Assembly: GCA_027858835.1 (NCBI GenBank)
Contig: JAQIBY010000034.1
Coordinates: 1 to 41,778, forward strand
Direction: 5' to 3'
DNA: 41,778 bases
DNA from: Bacteroidales bacterium
GTDB taxonomy: Bacteria > Bacteroidota > Bacteroidia > Bacteroidales > ML635J-15
Positions 1-7,212 of the stretch are shown piece by piece. Under the pieces are notes generated by a model, which saw nothing but the letters and a program-made list of their open reading frames with translations, ran no database searches and had not been told where the DNA came from. Both the position numbers and the translations under genes were made by a program. The stretch's first letter is position 1. The number at the start of each line of letters is the position of its first letter.

Positions 1-599
1 AATATATAGTATCCTTCACTATCTTGAAACACACCTAATTCATAAAAAATATTTGCCATTTCTAAACCATTCATCCCAGTATCATCGGGACAATAAAGAT
101 AAAACAGTCGGTCAGGTTCAATATTAGAATCTCCAATAATTATTAGATGATATTCAGCGGCTAAGCTATCTAACACATTAAAATCTTCTGCACTATTTAA
201 AACAACAAGGAAAATATTTGAAACTCCCATTAAGTCACCTATAGGAGGATCAATAAATGGTCCAATATACTTTATTGCAGTGTGATTAATTGCTTCCTCG
301 CTAATGCTGTCCTCACTTTCAATCACAGCATATTGTTTATCAAAAAAAGTTGAATCATAAATATGGTTCATGTAATCAAGAAATGCCAAGTCTTTGAAAT
401 CTACAACACTAATGTTTGGATTGTTAAGAAAACCCTCTAATTCTACTGAATTTATAATTGTTGTATCAACCTCTAAAACCTTTTTATATGGAAAATCATC
501 AACAAAGATTTGCTCTCCATTATACCAATAATAATCATCCTGCGCATAAAGCCCAGAAACAAGAAACAAAATAAATAGTGTGACAATTCCCTTTTTCAT
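1..599 (-). CDS. Secreted protein, N-terminal part (runs off left edge); resembles N-terminal region of Bacteroidota secreted subtilases
   Basis: Reading the minus strand from ATG at 599 gives 199 uninterrupted codons to the window edge. Residues 1-20 (MKKGIVTLFILFLVSGLYAQ) are a signal peptide with a hydrophobic core and an AQ cleavage site. The mature start DDYYWYNGEQIFVD and a later segment LEMANIFYELGVF resemble, from memory, the N-terminal extension that precedes the S8 peptidase domain in many Bacteroidota secreted proteases. The catalytic region lies outside the window, so the protease identity is only a suggestion. A good sigma-ABfr-type promoter lies just upstream (637-668), so this is the first gene of its transcript. 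Nothing seen indicates a pseudogene. Confidence 0.8.
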   Translation of the reverse strand, partial: MKKGIVTLFILFLVSGLYAQDDYYWYNGEQIFVDDFPYKKVLEVDTTIINSVELEGFLNNPNISVVDFKDLAFLDYMNHIYDSTFFDKQYAVIESEDSISEEAINHTAIKYIGPFIDPPIGDLMGVSNIFLVVLNSAEDFNVLDSLAAEYHLIIIGDSNIEPDRLFYLYCPDDTGMNGLEMANIFYELGVFQDSEGYYI

Positions 600-636
600 A
601 CCGTTTATTTTAATAATTTACAAACCCATCTCTCCC

Positions 637-668
637 CAAATATACCCCAAAACCAGGCAAATAACAAA
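637..668 (-). promoter_or_regulatory. Bacteroidota-type promoter for the secreted protein at 1-599
   Basis: On the minus strand TTTG (668-665) is followed after 20 bp by TATATTTG (644-637), an exact match to the TTTG-N19..21-TAnnTTTG consensus of the major Bacteroidota sigma factor. The expected start near 630 leaves a leader of about 30 nt before the ATG at 599. Confidence 0.7.
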
Positions 669-718
669 TATATTTCACACTATTTTTTAAAAATTACACA
701 AAGCCCCCCTAAATACAG

Positions 719-851
719 TTATACCGATTAAACATCAAAATGAGGCTTACTTTCACTTCGTTCAGTATGCCTGTTTTGCTGTAATTATCGGCATTAACCA
801 TTGTATTTTCAGGATTTCTTTATCAATCATCCTGAAACACAATTGGTATAA
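719..851. repeat. Short interspersed repeat with inverted ends (long copy)
   Basis: The left end TTATACCGATTAAACAT (719-735) and right end AAACACAATTGGTATAA (835-851) enclose about 99 bp. The outer ten bases, TATACCGATT and AATTGGTATA, are near-perfect inverted repeats. Both end sequences recur at 27550-27587, where they are almost adjacent, so the two sites appear to be long and short forms of one dispersed non-coding repeat. No reading frame is present. Confidence 0.6.
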
Positions 852-973
852 CAGGCAATAAAAACTGCAAAACAGCACTATTTTTAATTGTACAAAACAC
901 AATTTATGTGTACGAGAGTGTGTTTTGTTGCACTATAATTTATAATGTCGGCACAAAAGGTTTGGTAAATAGA

Positions 974-1002
974 AAAAACCGCTGCGGTGAACAGCGGTTT
1001 TT
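974..1002. terminator. Bidirectional rho-independent terminator (probably the original end of the cys-hldA operon)
   Basis: A perfect 11-bp stem, AAAAACCGCTG (974-984) with CAGCGGTTTTT (992-1002), and a 7-nt loop give T-runs on both strands. It lies about 845 bp past the hldA stop codon. It directly abuts a 19-bp copy of the hldA 3' end (1004-1022), which suggests that it once stood immediately after hldA. Confidence 0.75.
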
Positions 1003-1003
1003 A

Positions 1004-1022
1004 GGGTGTTTTTATTTTGCTT
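1004..1022. repeat. 19-bp direct repeat, distal copy of the hldA 3' end
   Basis: GGGTGTTTTTATTTTGCTT here is identical to 1839-1857, which contains the stop and last codons of hldA. The two copies bracket about 816 bp without genes. Likely a target-site or recombination duplication. Confidence 0.6.
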
Positions 1023-1250
1023 GATGTTTTGTGCACCACAATAACGCCCTGAAAAAGCATGTCTGATTATCAGTTACTTATAGTTTTCCATGTTAGTATT
1101 TGGGTGACCCATCCGCAATTTGGCAATGATTTATCCATCAGTTTAATAAAAATGAATGGTAAGGATTCAATGCCCTTTATTTATTTTAGATTAAATTTCG
1201 ATATTAAAATATGTTTGAGTGGGTAAAAGGACAAAACAATCAATTTCACC

Positions 1251-1281
1251 TTTACTTTTTTCCTTAGATGAAAAAAGTAAA
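1251..1281. repeat. Perfect 12-bp hairpin, left boundary of structured non-coding element
   Basis: TTTACTTTTTTC (1251-1262) pairs with GAAAAAAGTAAA (1270-1281) across a 7-nt loop. A related hairpin of the same polypurine/polypyrimidine type closes the other end at 1783-1806. Confidence 0.6.
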
Positions 1282-1320
1282 CAAAAAAATCAAGGCAGCA
1301 CCAATCGCCTTACCCGCTCT

Positions 1321-1392
1321 GCTGAACTGCTATAAAAGTCAAGAATGTGGACGACTAAAGCGCCATTCTTGATTTTATTAGAGCAGTTCAGC
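1321..1392. repeat. Long imperfect inverted repeat (about 28-bp arms)
   Basis: GCTGAACTGCT...TCAAGAATG (1321-1347) is mirrored by CATTCTTGA...AGCAGTTCAGC (1364-1392). The middle of the arms is imperfect and the loop is about 16 nt. It could be a folded RNA or the remains of nested transposon ends. Confidence 0.6.
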
Positions 1393-1782
1393 ATTCACTT
1401 CCAGCGCATGGCTTGTGGTCTGCCATTTCCCGCGCGCAAAGCCTTCTCTCGAAGGCTTCTATAAGCGTGATTTTGCAAATCTTGCTATCGTTTTTTATTG
1501 CCAAACTTGTTCTTTTACAATTGATTTTATATCGTAATAACCAACGTTCGTAGCTATAGACCAATTTTTTAGGTAGCCTGCCAGACACGAGCTCTGGCGC
1601 ATTACACGTCGGTGGCCGGTCAGGCGCGGATTTTTCGTTATTAATCGAGATGTGTTTGAAGTTTTTAGAGCCGCGACCCGCAGGTACGAGGAGATTCGCG
1701 GGTCACGGAAAACATATCCGATTAATAGAAAAATACGGGACAGCAGAACTTGTCCGGCTGCCGACGGAGATTTTCTTTGCAT

Positions 1783-1806
1783 ACTTTCTTTCATCGGAAA
1801 GAAAGT
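1783..1806. repeat. Perfect 10-bp hairpin, right boundary of structured non-coding element
   Basis: ACTTTCTTTC (1783-1792), loop ATCG, GAAAGAAAGT (1797-1806). It lies 41 bp past the hldA stop and could now serve as a weak 3' stabiliser for that transcript, although no T-run follows directly. Confidence 0.55.
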
Positions 1807-1838
1807 GAAGTAAAATAAAATCACCCTTTGGTGGAATG

Positions 1839-1857
1839 GGGTGTTTTTATTTTGCTT
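1839..1857. repeat. 19-bp direct repeat, copy overlapping the hldA stop codon
   Basis: Identical to 1004-1022. The hldA stop codon is at 1847-1849, so the insertion proposed for 1023-1838 would have regenerated the end of the reading frame. Confidence 0.6.
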
Positions 1858-2851
1858 TATACTTCTCCTCAAGTTCGTCCATTAACTCTTGGCAATCAAT
1901 CGGCACAACACCGGAATACTCGCAAACCAGTCCTCCCGCCATATTTGAGATAAACGCAATATCGTATAGAGAACAATCTGAGCACATACAAAGTGTTGCC
2001 GTTGCAATCACAGTATCTCCTGCACCGGAAACATCTGCAATATTTCTCACTTCTGCCTTAATATGTGTGAACTCATTTGCATCAGTAATAACAACACCGG
2101 CATCAGCCATGGTTAACAAAATCCGATCGATTTGTTTATCTTTCATTAATTTTGTTGTTAAGCCTTTTACTGCAGACAAATTATCTGTTGCAAATTCAGC
2201 TTTCATGCCCTCCTTCATCTCTTTAAAATTCGGTTTGAATAAACTCACTCCGACATAATCCATAAATTGGCGTTTTTTAGGATCAACTGCAGTAAAAATA
2301 CCGGCTTCATTGGCTTTATTTACAACATGTTTAATAATTTCCGGTGTGATAACACCTTTATCATAATCCTCAAAAATTATAGCTTCAGGAGCATATTGTT
2401 CAAGCAATTCATCGAATTTTGCTTTAAGGCGGATTTCTGTTTCCGTATCTAAGGCATTTTCATCCTCCTCATCCACACGCAAAAGATGCTGCGACTGGCT
2501 GATTATTCTTGTTTTTACACTGGTTCTCCGAAAAGGTGAGTGCAAAATCCCTTTCGTTGTCAAATCATTTTCTTCCAACAAACGCAAGAACTCAGCAGCA
2601 TAGTCATCATCTCCAACAACAGAACACATGATGGGATTTGCACCCAGAGCTTTCACATTTAATGCAACATTGGACGCTCCACCAAGTCGATTTTCTTTAT
2701 CACTAACAGACACTACAGGAATAGGAGCCTCTGGACTAATGCGGTTGACTTTTCCCCACATGTAAGAATCAATCATAACATCACCAATAATGATGATGTT
2801 TTTATCCGCAAATCGGTCGAATAAAGCTTGTATTTCTTGGCGTTCCATCAT
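1847..2851 (-). CDS. hldA: D-glycero-beta-D-manno-heptose-7-phosphate kinase (PfkB/ribokinase family)
   Basis: The 334-residue cytoplasmic protein matches domain I of HldE/RfaE, which phosphorylates heptose-7-phosphate at C1 on the route to ADP-heptose for lipopolysaccharide core. Visible motifs are GDVMIDSYMWGKVNRISPEA (23-42), the substrate/dimer region GGASNVALNVKALG (57-70) and the PfkB signature DVSGAGDT (273-280) with the catalytic Asp. The nucleotidyltransferase domain of bifunctional HldE is absent, so an adenylyltransferase (HldC type) is needed elsewhere. The gene is last in the minus-strand sulfate-activation operon, 21 bp after cysN, so it is probably co-transcribed. A heptosyltransferase-like GT9 at 25501 could use the final product. 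ATGs at 2851 and 2848 are equally possible starts. Confidence 0.88.
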   Translation of the reverse strand: MMERQEIQALFDRFADKNIIIIGDVMIDSYMWGKVNRISPEAPIPVVSVSDKENRLGGASNVALNVKALGANPIMCSVVGDDDYAAEFLRLLEENDLTTKGILHSPFRRTSVKTRIISQSQHLLRVDEEDENALDTETEIRLKAKFDELLEQYAPEAIIFEDYDKGVITPEIIKHVVNKANEAGIFTAVDPKKRQFMDYVGVSLFKPNFKEMKEGMKAEFATDNLSAVKGLTTKLMKDKQIDRILLTMADAGVVITDANEFTHIKAEVRNIADVSGAGDTVIATATLCMCSDCSLYDIAFISNMAGGLVCEYSGVVPIDCQELMDELEEKYKAK

Positions 2852-2872
2852 AAATTGGGGTTTAGAAAAACA

Positions 2873-4783
2873 TTAATCTATTGGAAAAATTTTCTGGCGA
2901 TATAAATAATTTAAAATTGTTTCCGGATTTGTTTCTCTATCCTTTGGTGAGAGTTTTAATTCCGGATTTTTCGGAGCATCATATCGTTCATCAATTCCCG
3001 GCATATCTTTGATTTCACCGGCTTCTGCTTTTTTGTATAACTCGGGTTTATTGGTTTTGCAAAACTCAAGCTCAGCATCCATATTAATAACATGAAAGCG
3101 TGACTCGCCAACCAATTCAGCAACTTGCTTGCGGATGCTGTCGTAAGGGGAAATAAACGAACAAATAACAATGTAACCCTGATCATTCAGCATGCGGGCA
3201 ACATGTGCAACACGCCGCAAGTGTTCGGCTCTGTCAGCAGGCGAATGGTCTAATTCATGACTTAATCCTGATCTTACTGTACTGCCGTCCATCAACATAA
3301 CAGTTGCACCTGCATCAAAAAGTTTCCGCTCCAATGTGTAAGCCAATTCGTTTTTGCCGGAACCATGAAGTCCAGTAATCCATAAAGTAGCAGGTTTTTG
3401 ATTAAGAAATTTTGCACGTTCCTCATCAGATATCAATGCTTGTCCGCGACTGATTTTTTGTCGATCATGCTCAGTGATTTTTGCGGGTAGATCTTTTAAA
3501 CTTAATTTGTCGATAATCATCCCTACAGCCGCTGTATTGTTTGTCACCGGATCAATCAGTACAAATGAACCAGTTTCTTTATTTTGCTTATACGGATCAA
3601 AAATCAAGGGCTTTACACTTGTCAAGACAACCCGTCCGATTTCATTCAGCGTAAATGGTGCACTTTCTTCGCGTTCAAGTGTGTTGACATTAATTTTGTA
3701 TTGAATTTTGTCAAAGCGCACTTTTGTGTTATTGTATGAATGCTTGATGTAGTAGTTCGTTGCAGGATTCATATCCTGCTCGTCCATCCATACTAACATT
3801 GCCTCAAAATGGCGTTCAACCCGTGGCATATTGTCCGGATGCACTAACATATCCCCTCTGGACACATCAATTTCATCCTCAAGTGTAATTGTAATTGCTT
3901 GCGGCGGAAATGCTTCGTCTTGCTCGCCTTGTACCCCATGAATAGATTTTACTTTACTTTCTTGACGACTGGGCAGTGCACGAACGGTATCCCCTTTTTT
4001 CACAATTCCTGATGACAGATTACTGGTAAATCCCCGAAAATCAATACTTGGTCTGTTAACGTATTGGATCGGAAAACGAAAGTCCTCAAAATTTCTATCG
4101 CTGTCGACATGAATGGTTTCTAAAAACTGCAGCATGGGCTTTCCGTTAAACCAGCTCATTTTTTCTGATTTATCAACCACATTATCGCCTTTGAGGGCAG
4201 AAATCGGAATAAAATTAATATCTGGAATATTAAGGCTGGTTACAAAGGCTTTATAATCGGCAATAATCTGATTATAACGCGCTTCGCTGTAATCAACGAG
4301 ATCCATTTTATTAATTGCAACAACGACATGTTTAATACCCAATAAACTCACAATAAATGTGTGTCTTTTGGTTTGAGTAATCACTCCATGACGCGCATCA
4401 ACAAGTAAAATTGCAAGGTTAGCAGTTGAAGCACCGGTTACCATATTTCTTGTATATTGCTCGTGTCCGGGCGTATCTGCAATAATAAATTTCCGTTTGT
4501 TAGTTGAAAAATAGCGATATGCGACATCAATGGTAATCCCTTGTTCGCGTTCAGCTTTCAATCCATCCAGAAGCAAGGCGTAATCAATATCATCACCGGC
4601 ATGTCCTACGCGCTTGCTATCACGTTCAAGTGCAGCTAATTGGTCTTCATATAATCGTTTGCTATCAAAAAGTAGTCGTCCGATAAGGGTTGATTTTCCG
4701 TCATCTACAGAACCGGCCGTTAAAATTCTTAGCAAATCTTTCTTTTCGTCCTGATTCAAAAAAGTTTTAATATCTTGTTGCAT
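2873..4783 (-). CDS. cysN: Sulfate adenylyltransferase GTPase subunit CysN fused to an APS-kinase-like domain that appears degenerate
   Basis: Residues 1-440 are the CysN GTPase, which drives APS formation with CysD. G1 is GSVDDGKST (24-32), the switch II motif DTPGHEQY (103-110) and NKMD (158-161), followed by EF-Tu-like barrels. Residues from about 462 are homologous to APS kinase (CysC), and the total of 636 residues fits the NodQ/CysNC fusion. In that domain the P-loop reads GLHGSGKN (471-478), with Asn where Ser/Thr normally binds Mg-ATP. The usual DGDN(I/V)R is DGSTVR (499-504), and the ExRDxKGLY region is CKTNKPELY. It therefore probably lacks kinase activity; an intact CysC is encoded 1 kb upstream in the same operon. 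The gene starts 30 bp after cysD and stops 21 bp before hldA. Confidence 0.93.
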   Translation of the reverse strand: MQQDIKTFLNQDEKKDLLRILTAGSVDDGKSTLIGRLLFDSKRLYEDQLAALERDSKRVGHAGDDIDYALLLDGLKAEREQGITIDVAYRYFSTNKRKFIIADTPGHEQYTRNMVTGASTANLAILLVDARHGVITQTKRHTFIVSLLGIKHVVVAINKMDLVDYSEARYNQIIADYKAFVTSLNIPDINFIPISALKGDNVVDKSEKMSWFNGKPMLQFLETIHVDSDRNFEDFRFPIQYVNRPSIDFRGFTSNLSSGIVKKGDTVRALPSRQESKVKSIHGVQGEQDEAFPPQAITITLEDEIDVSRGDMLVHPDNMPRVERHFEAMLVWMDEQDMNPATNYYIKHSYNNTKVRFDKIQYKINVNTLEREESAPFTLNEIGRVVLTSVKPLIFDPYKQNKETGSFVLIDPVTNNTAAVGMIIDKLSLKDLPAKITEHDRQKISRGQALISDEERAKFLNQKPATLWITGLHGSGKNELAYTLERKLFDAGATVMLMDGSTVRSGLSHELDHSPADRAEHLRRVAHVARMLNDQGYIVICSFISPYDSIRKQVAELVGESRFHVINMDAELEFCKTNKPELYKKAEAGEIKDMPGIDERYDAPKNPELKLSPKDRETNPETILNYLYRQKIFPID

Positions 4784-4813
4784 AATTTGATGCGATTTAA
4801 AGTCAATAATTGA

Positions 4814-5722
4814 TTAAAAATATCCCTCACGTTTTTTCTGTTCCATTGAACCGTCTTGGTCAAAATCAATGACGCGTGTTGTTCTTTCGGATTGTGTCGT
4901 TGTCATCATTTCCTCAACAATTTTCTCAATCGTATCGGCTTCAGATTCAACAGCACCTGTAAGTGGGTAACATCCGAGTGTACGGAAGCGAATCATGCGC
5001 ATTTTGGCAGTTTCGGCAAGCTCCTTTGGCATGCGTTCATCATCGACCAAGACCAATGCACCGTTATATTCAACCACAGGGCGTTTTTTTGCATAATAAA
5101 GCGGAACAATTGGAATGTTTTCCAAGCGAATATACTGCCAGATATCGAGTTCTGTCCAGTTTGACAAAGGAAAAACACGAATGGATTCTCCTTTTTTCAC
5201 TTTTGTGTTATAGATATTCCAAAGTTCAGGACGCTGGTTTTTAGGATCCCATTGATGAAATTCATCACGGAAAGAAAAAATACGCTCTTTTGCTCTGGAT
5301 TTCTCCTCGTCACGACGAGCCCCACCAAATGCGGCATCGAATTTATATTTATTCAATCCGGCAAGCAATGCCTGCGTTTTCATGATATCGGTATGAACTT
5401 TCGAGCCGTGTGTAAAGGGACCGACTCCGGAGTTAAAGCCTTCCTCGTTATAATGAACAATTAAATCCCAATTATTTTCTTTGGCATAACGATCGCGAAA
5501 CTCCACCATCTCTTTAAATTTCCATTTTGAATCGATATGCATCAAAGGGAAGGGTACTTTCCCGGGTGAGAAAGCCTTTTCGGCAAGACGAACCATTACG
5601 CTGGAGTCTTTCCCAATGGAATAAAGCATAACCGGATTTTCAAATTCAGCAGCTACTTCACGCATAATGTGAATTGATTCCGCTTCTAATTGTTGTAAAT
5701 GTGTCAGTGAATATGAACTCAT
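4814..5722 (-). CDS. cysD: Sulfate adenylyltransferase catalytic subunit (ATP sulfurylase small subunit)
   Basis: This 302-residue PP-loop nucleotidyltransferase forms adenosine 5'-phosphosulfate from ATP and sulfate as a complex with CysN. The PP-loop SIGKDSS is at 35-41. Other CysD-typical blocks are [47 protein letters not shown] and [14 protein letters not shown], and the C-terminus EKKREGYF-like end (KKREGYF) is characteristic. Length matches the E. coli protein (302). The gene lies between cysC (17 bp upstream) and cysN (30 bp downstream) on the minus strand. Confidence 0.97.
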   Translation of the reverse strand: MSSYSLTHLQQLEAESIHIMREVAAEFENPVMLYSIGKDSSVMVRLAEKAFSPGKVPFPLMHIDSKWKFKEMVEFRDRYAKENNWDLIVHYNEEGFNSGVGPFTHGSKVHTDIMKTQALLAGLNKYKFDAAFGGARRDEEKSRAKERIFSFRDEFHQWDPKNQRPELWNIYNTKVKKGESIRVFPLSNWTELDIWQYIRLENIPIVPLYYAKKRPVVEYNGALVLVDDERMPKELAETAKMRMIRFRTLGCYPLTGAVESEADTIEKIVEEMMTTTQSERTTRVIDFDQDGSMEQKKREGYF

Positions 5723-5739
5723 AATTTAATGTTTATCAA

Positions 5740-6345
5740 TTAGTACTTTAAAAAAGGAAGTACACAATCCATGGCTTGGTTTAGGCATTCCTGAACTGAA
5801 TATTTGTCAGTATCTATGACGATGTTTGGATTTTTCGGCTGTTCAAAGGGTGAATCCACACCTGTAAAGTTTTTAATTTCCCCTGCCCTGGCTTTTGCAT
5901 AAAGACCTTTCACATCACGTTTTTCGCAAACTTCGATGGGTGCGTGAACAAATATTTCAACAAAATTTTCCTCACCAATAATATCAATTGCCACCTGACG
6001 AATTTCTTCGGTTGGTGAAATAAAACTATTAATGGTAATTACACCTGAATTAATAAGCAGTTTTGAAACTTCTGCAATTCTGCGAATATTTTCTTTGCGA
6101 TCGTCTTTAGTAAATTTCAGATTGTTATTTATTCCCGAGCGGATATTATCCCCGTCAAGTACCTGTGTTAAATATCCCTGCACATGCAAGGCCTTTTCAA
6201 GATTTTTTGCAAGTGTGGTTTTTCCCGCACCGGACAAACCAGTACACCAAATCACTTTGGATCGCTGTTTTAACAGTTTCTCTTTGTCTTCTCTTTTCAG
6301 TATTTGATCAAATACCGGATAAATGTGATTGTCTTCTGAACTCAT
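5740..6345 (-). CDS. cysC: Adenylyl-sulfate kinase (APS kinase)
   Basis: CysC phosphorylates APS to PAPS, the donor for sulfotransferases and for sulfate reduction. The 201-residue protein has an intact Walker A GLSGAGKTT (36-44), DGDNIRSG (64-71), the FISP segment and EKRDVKGLYAKARAGEIK. All key residues that are altered in the C-terminal domain of the neighbouring CysN are present here, so this is probably the working kinase. It lies 43 bp after cysQ and 17 bp before cysD in the same operon. Confidence 0.96.
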   Translation of the reverse strand: MSSEDNHIYPVFDQILKREDKEKLLKQRSKVIWCTGLSGAGKTTLAKNLEKALHVQGYLTQVLDGDNIRSGINNNLKFTKDDRKENIRRIAEVSKLLINSGVITINSFISPTEEIRQVAIDIIGEENFVEIFVHAPIEVCEKRDVKGLYAKARAGEIKNFTGVDSPFEQPKNPNIVIDTDKYSVQECLNQAMDCVLPFLKY

Positions 6346-6388
6346 TGCTTTGAAATTTCATGTAAAATAAGTGAAATTACAGGAATTA

Positions 6389-7201
6389 TTAAAATTTCAT
6401 TCCTTTTGGTTTAACTAAAAACCACGGATTTCTAAGATTTTTTTTATTATATTGTAATGCTTTCCCGGTTTCCCAATTGATAATTTCTGCTCCTGCTGCA
6501 ACAGCAATGGCATGTCCTGCGGCGGTGTCCCACTCCATAGTAGGTGCAAAGCGAGGGTATAATTGTGCTTTCCCTTCGGCTATCATACATATTTTCAATG
6601 AAGATCCACGAGAAAGCATTTCAGTGTTGAAATGTTTTTCAATTTCGCTGATAAACGCAGTTGTTTCTTCACTTTTATGGGATCGACTTCCAACAATTGT
6701 CAACTTATCTTTAGCATTTTGAACTTTAATTTGTTGCGACTCCGTAAAACTCGCGAATAAATTCTCAAGATTCGTTTCCTCCGAAATAACAATTTTGTAA
6801 GCCGCCTGTTTACTGATTCCAAAATACAATTCACGACTTACCGGCACATAAATTATTCCGGCAGTTGCAATTCCTTTCTCAATTAAAGCGATATTTACGG
6901 TAAATTCGCCGTTACGCTTAATAAATTCTTTTGTTCCGTCAAGCGGATCAACCAACCAAAAGCGTTCCCAGTTTTTTCGTGTCTCAAAGGCTTTATCTTC
7001 GCTCTCCTCACTTAAAACGGGGATCTCGGTTTTTTTCAACGCATCAACAATAATGTCATGTGCTTTTTTATCTGCTTTGGTTAAGGGCGAATTATCCGAC
7101 TTTAATTCAACCTCAAAATTTTCATGATTATAAATCTGAAGGATTGCATTTCCGGCATCTACGGCAGTTTTCAGTACAGGATTAAAAAAATCTTTTGTCA
7201 T
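6389..7201 (-). CDS. cysQ: 3'(2'),5'-bisphosphate nucleotidase CysQ
   Basis: CysQ hydrolyses 3'-phosphoadenosine 5'-phosphate, the inhibitory by-product of PAPS use, to AMP. The 270-residue inositol-monophosphatase-fold protein carries the metal ligands EESED (65-69) and DPLDGTKEF (85-93), then WDTAAGHAIA near the C-terminus. Length fits the family (246-270). It follows the permease gene by 11 bp. Its presence implies real PAPS consumption, but no PAPS reductase or sulfotransferase gene is visible in this window. Confidence 0.94.
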   Translation of the reverse strand: MTKDFFNPVLKTAVDAGNAILQIYNHENFEVELKSDNSPLTKADKKAHDIIVDALKKTEIPVLSEESEDKAFETRKNWERFWLVDPLDGTKEFIKRNGEFTVNIALIEKGIATAGIIYVPVSRELYFGISKQAAYKIVISEETNLENLFASFTESQQIKVQNAKDKLTIVGSRSHKSEETTAFISEIEKHFNTEMLSRGSSLKICMIAEGKAQLYPRFAPTMEWDTAAGHAIAVAAGAEIINWETGKALQYNKKNLRNPWFLVKPKGMKF

Positions 7202-7212
7202 TATTCATTGTT

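Larger units (their letters stand above)
1023..1838. other. Gene-free region between 19-bp direct repeats; probable inserted non-coding element
   Basis: No frame here has a recognisable product; the open frames at 1388-1588 and 1495-1872 on the minus strand are cysteine/arginine-rich with no domain. The interval holds several strong inverted repeats (1251-1281, 1321-1392, 1783-1806) and a visibly G+C-richer core (about 1390-1765) with shorter stems such as GCCTTC-tctc-GAAGGC, GCCAG...CTGGC and GACCCGC...GCGGGTC. It is bounded by the 19-bp repeats at 1004-1022 and 1839-1857. This looks like a structured non-coding repeat or a decayed mobile element rather than a simple spacer. Confidence 0.5.

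Noticed and set aside
1824-1846. Hairpin CACCC...GGGTG right after hldA as terminator
   Set aside because: Only a 5-bp stem with a 12-nt loop; the strong terminator at 974-1002 is a better candidate for the original end.
1388-1872. Two minus-strand open frames (66 and 125 codons) in the spacer left of hldA
   Set aside because: They overlap each other and hldA, lack domains or signal peptides, and cross strong inverted repeats; composition fits structured non-coding DNA.
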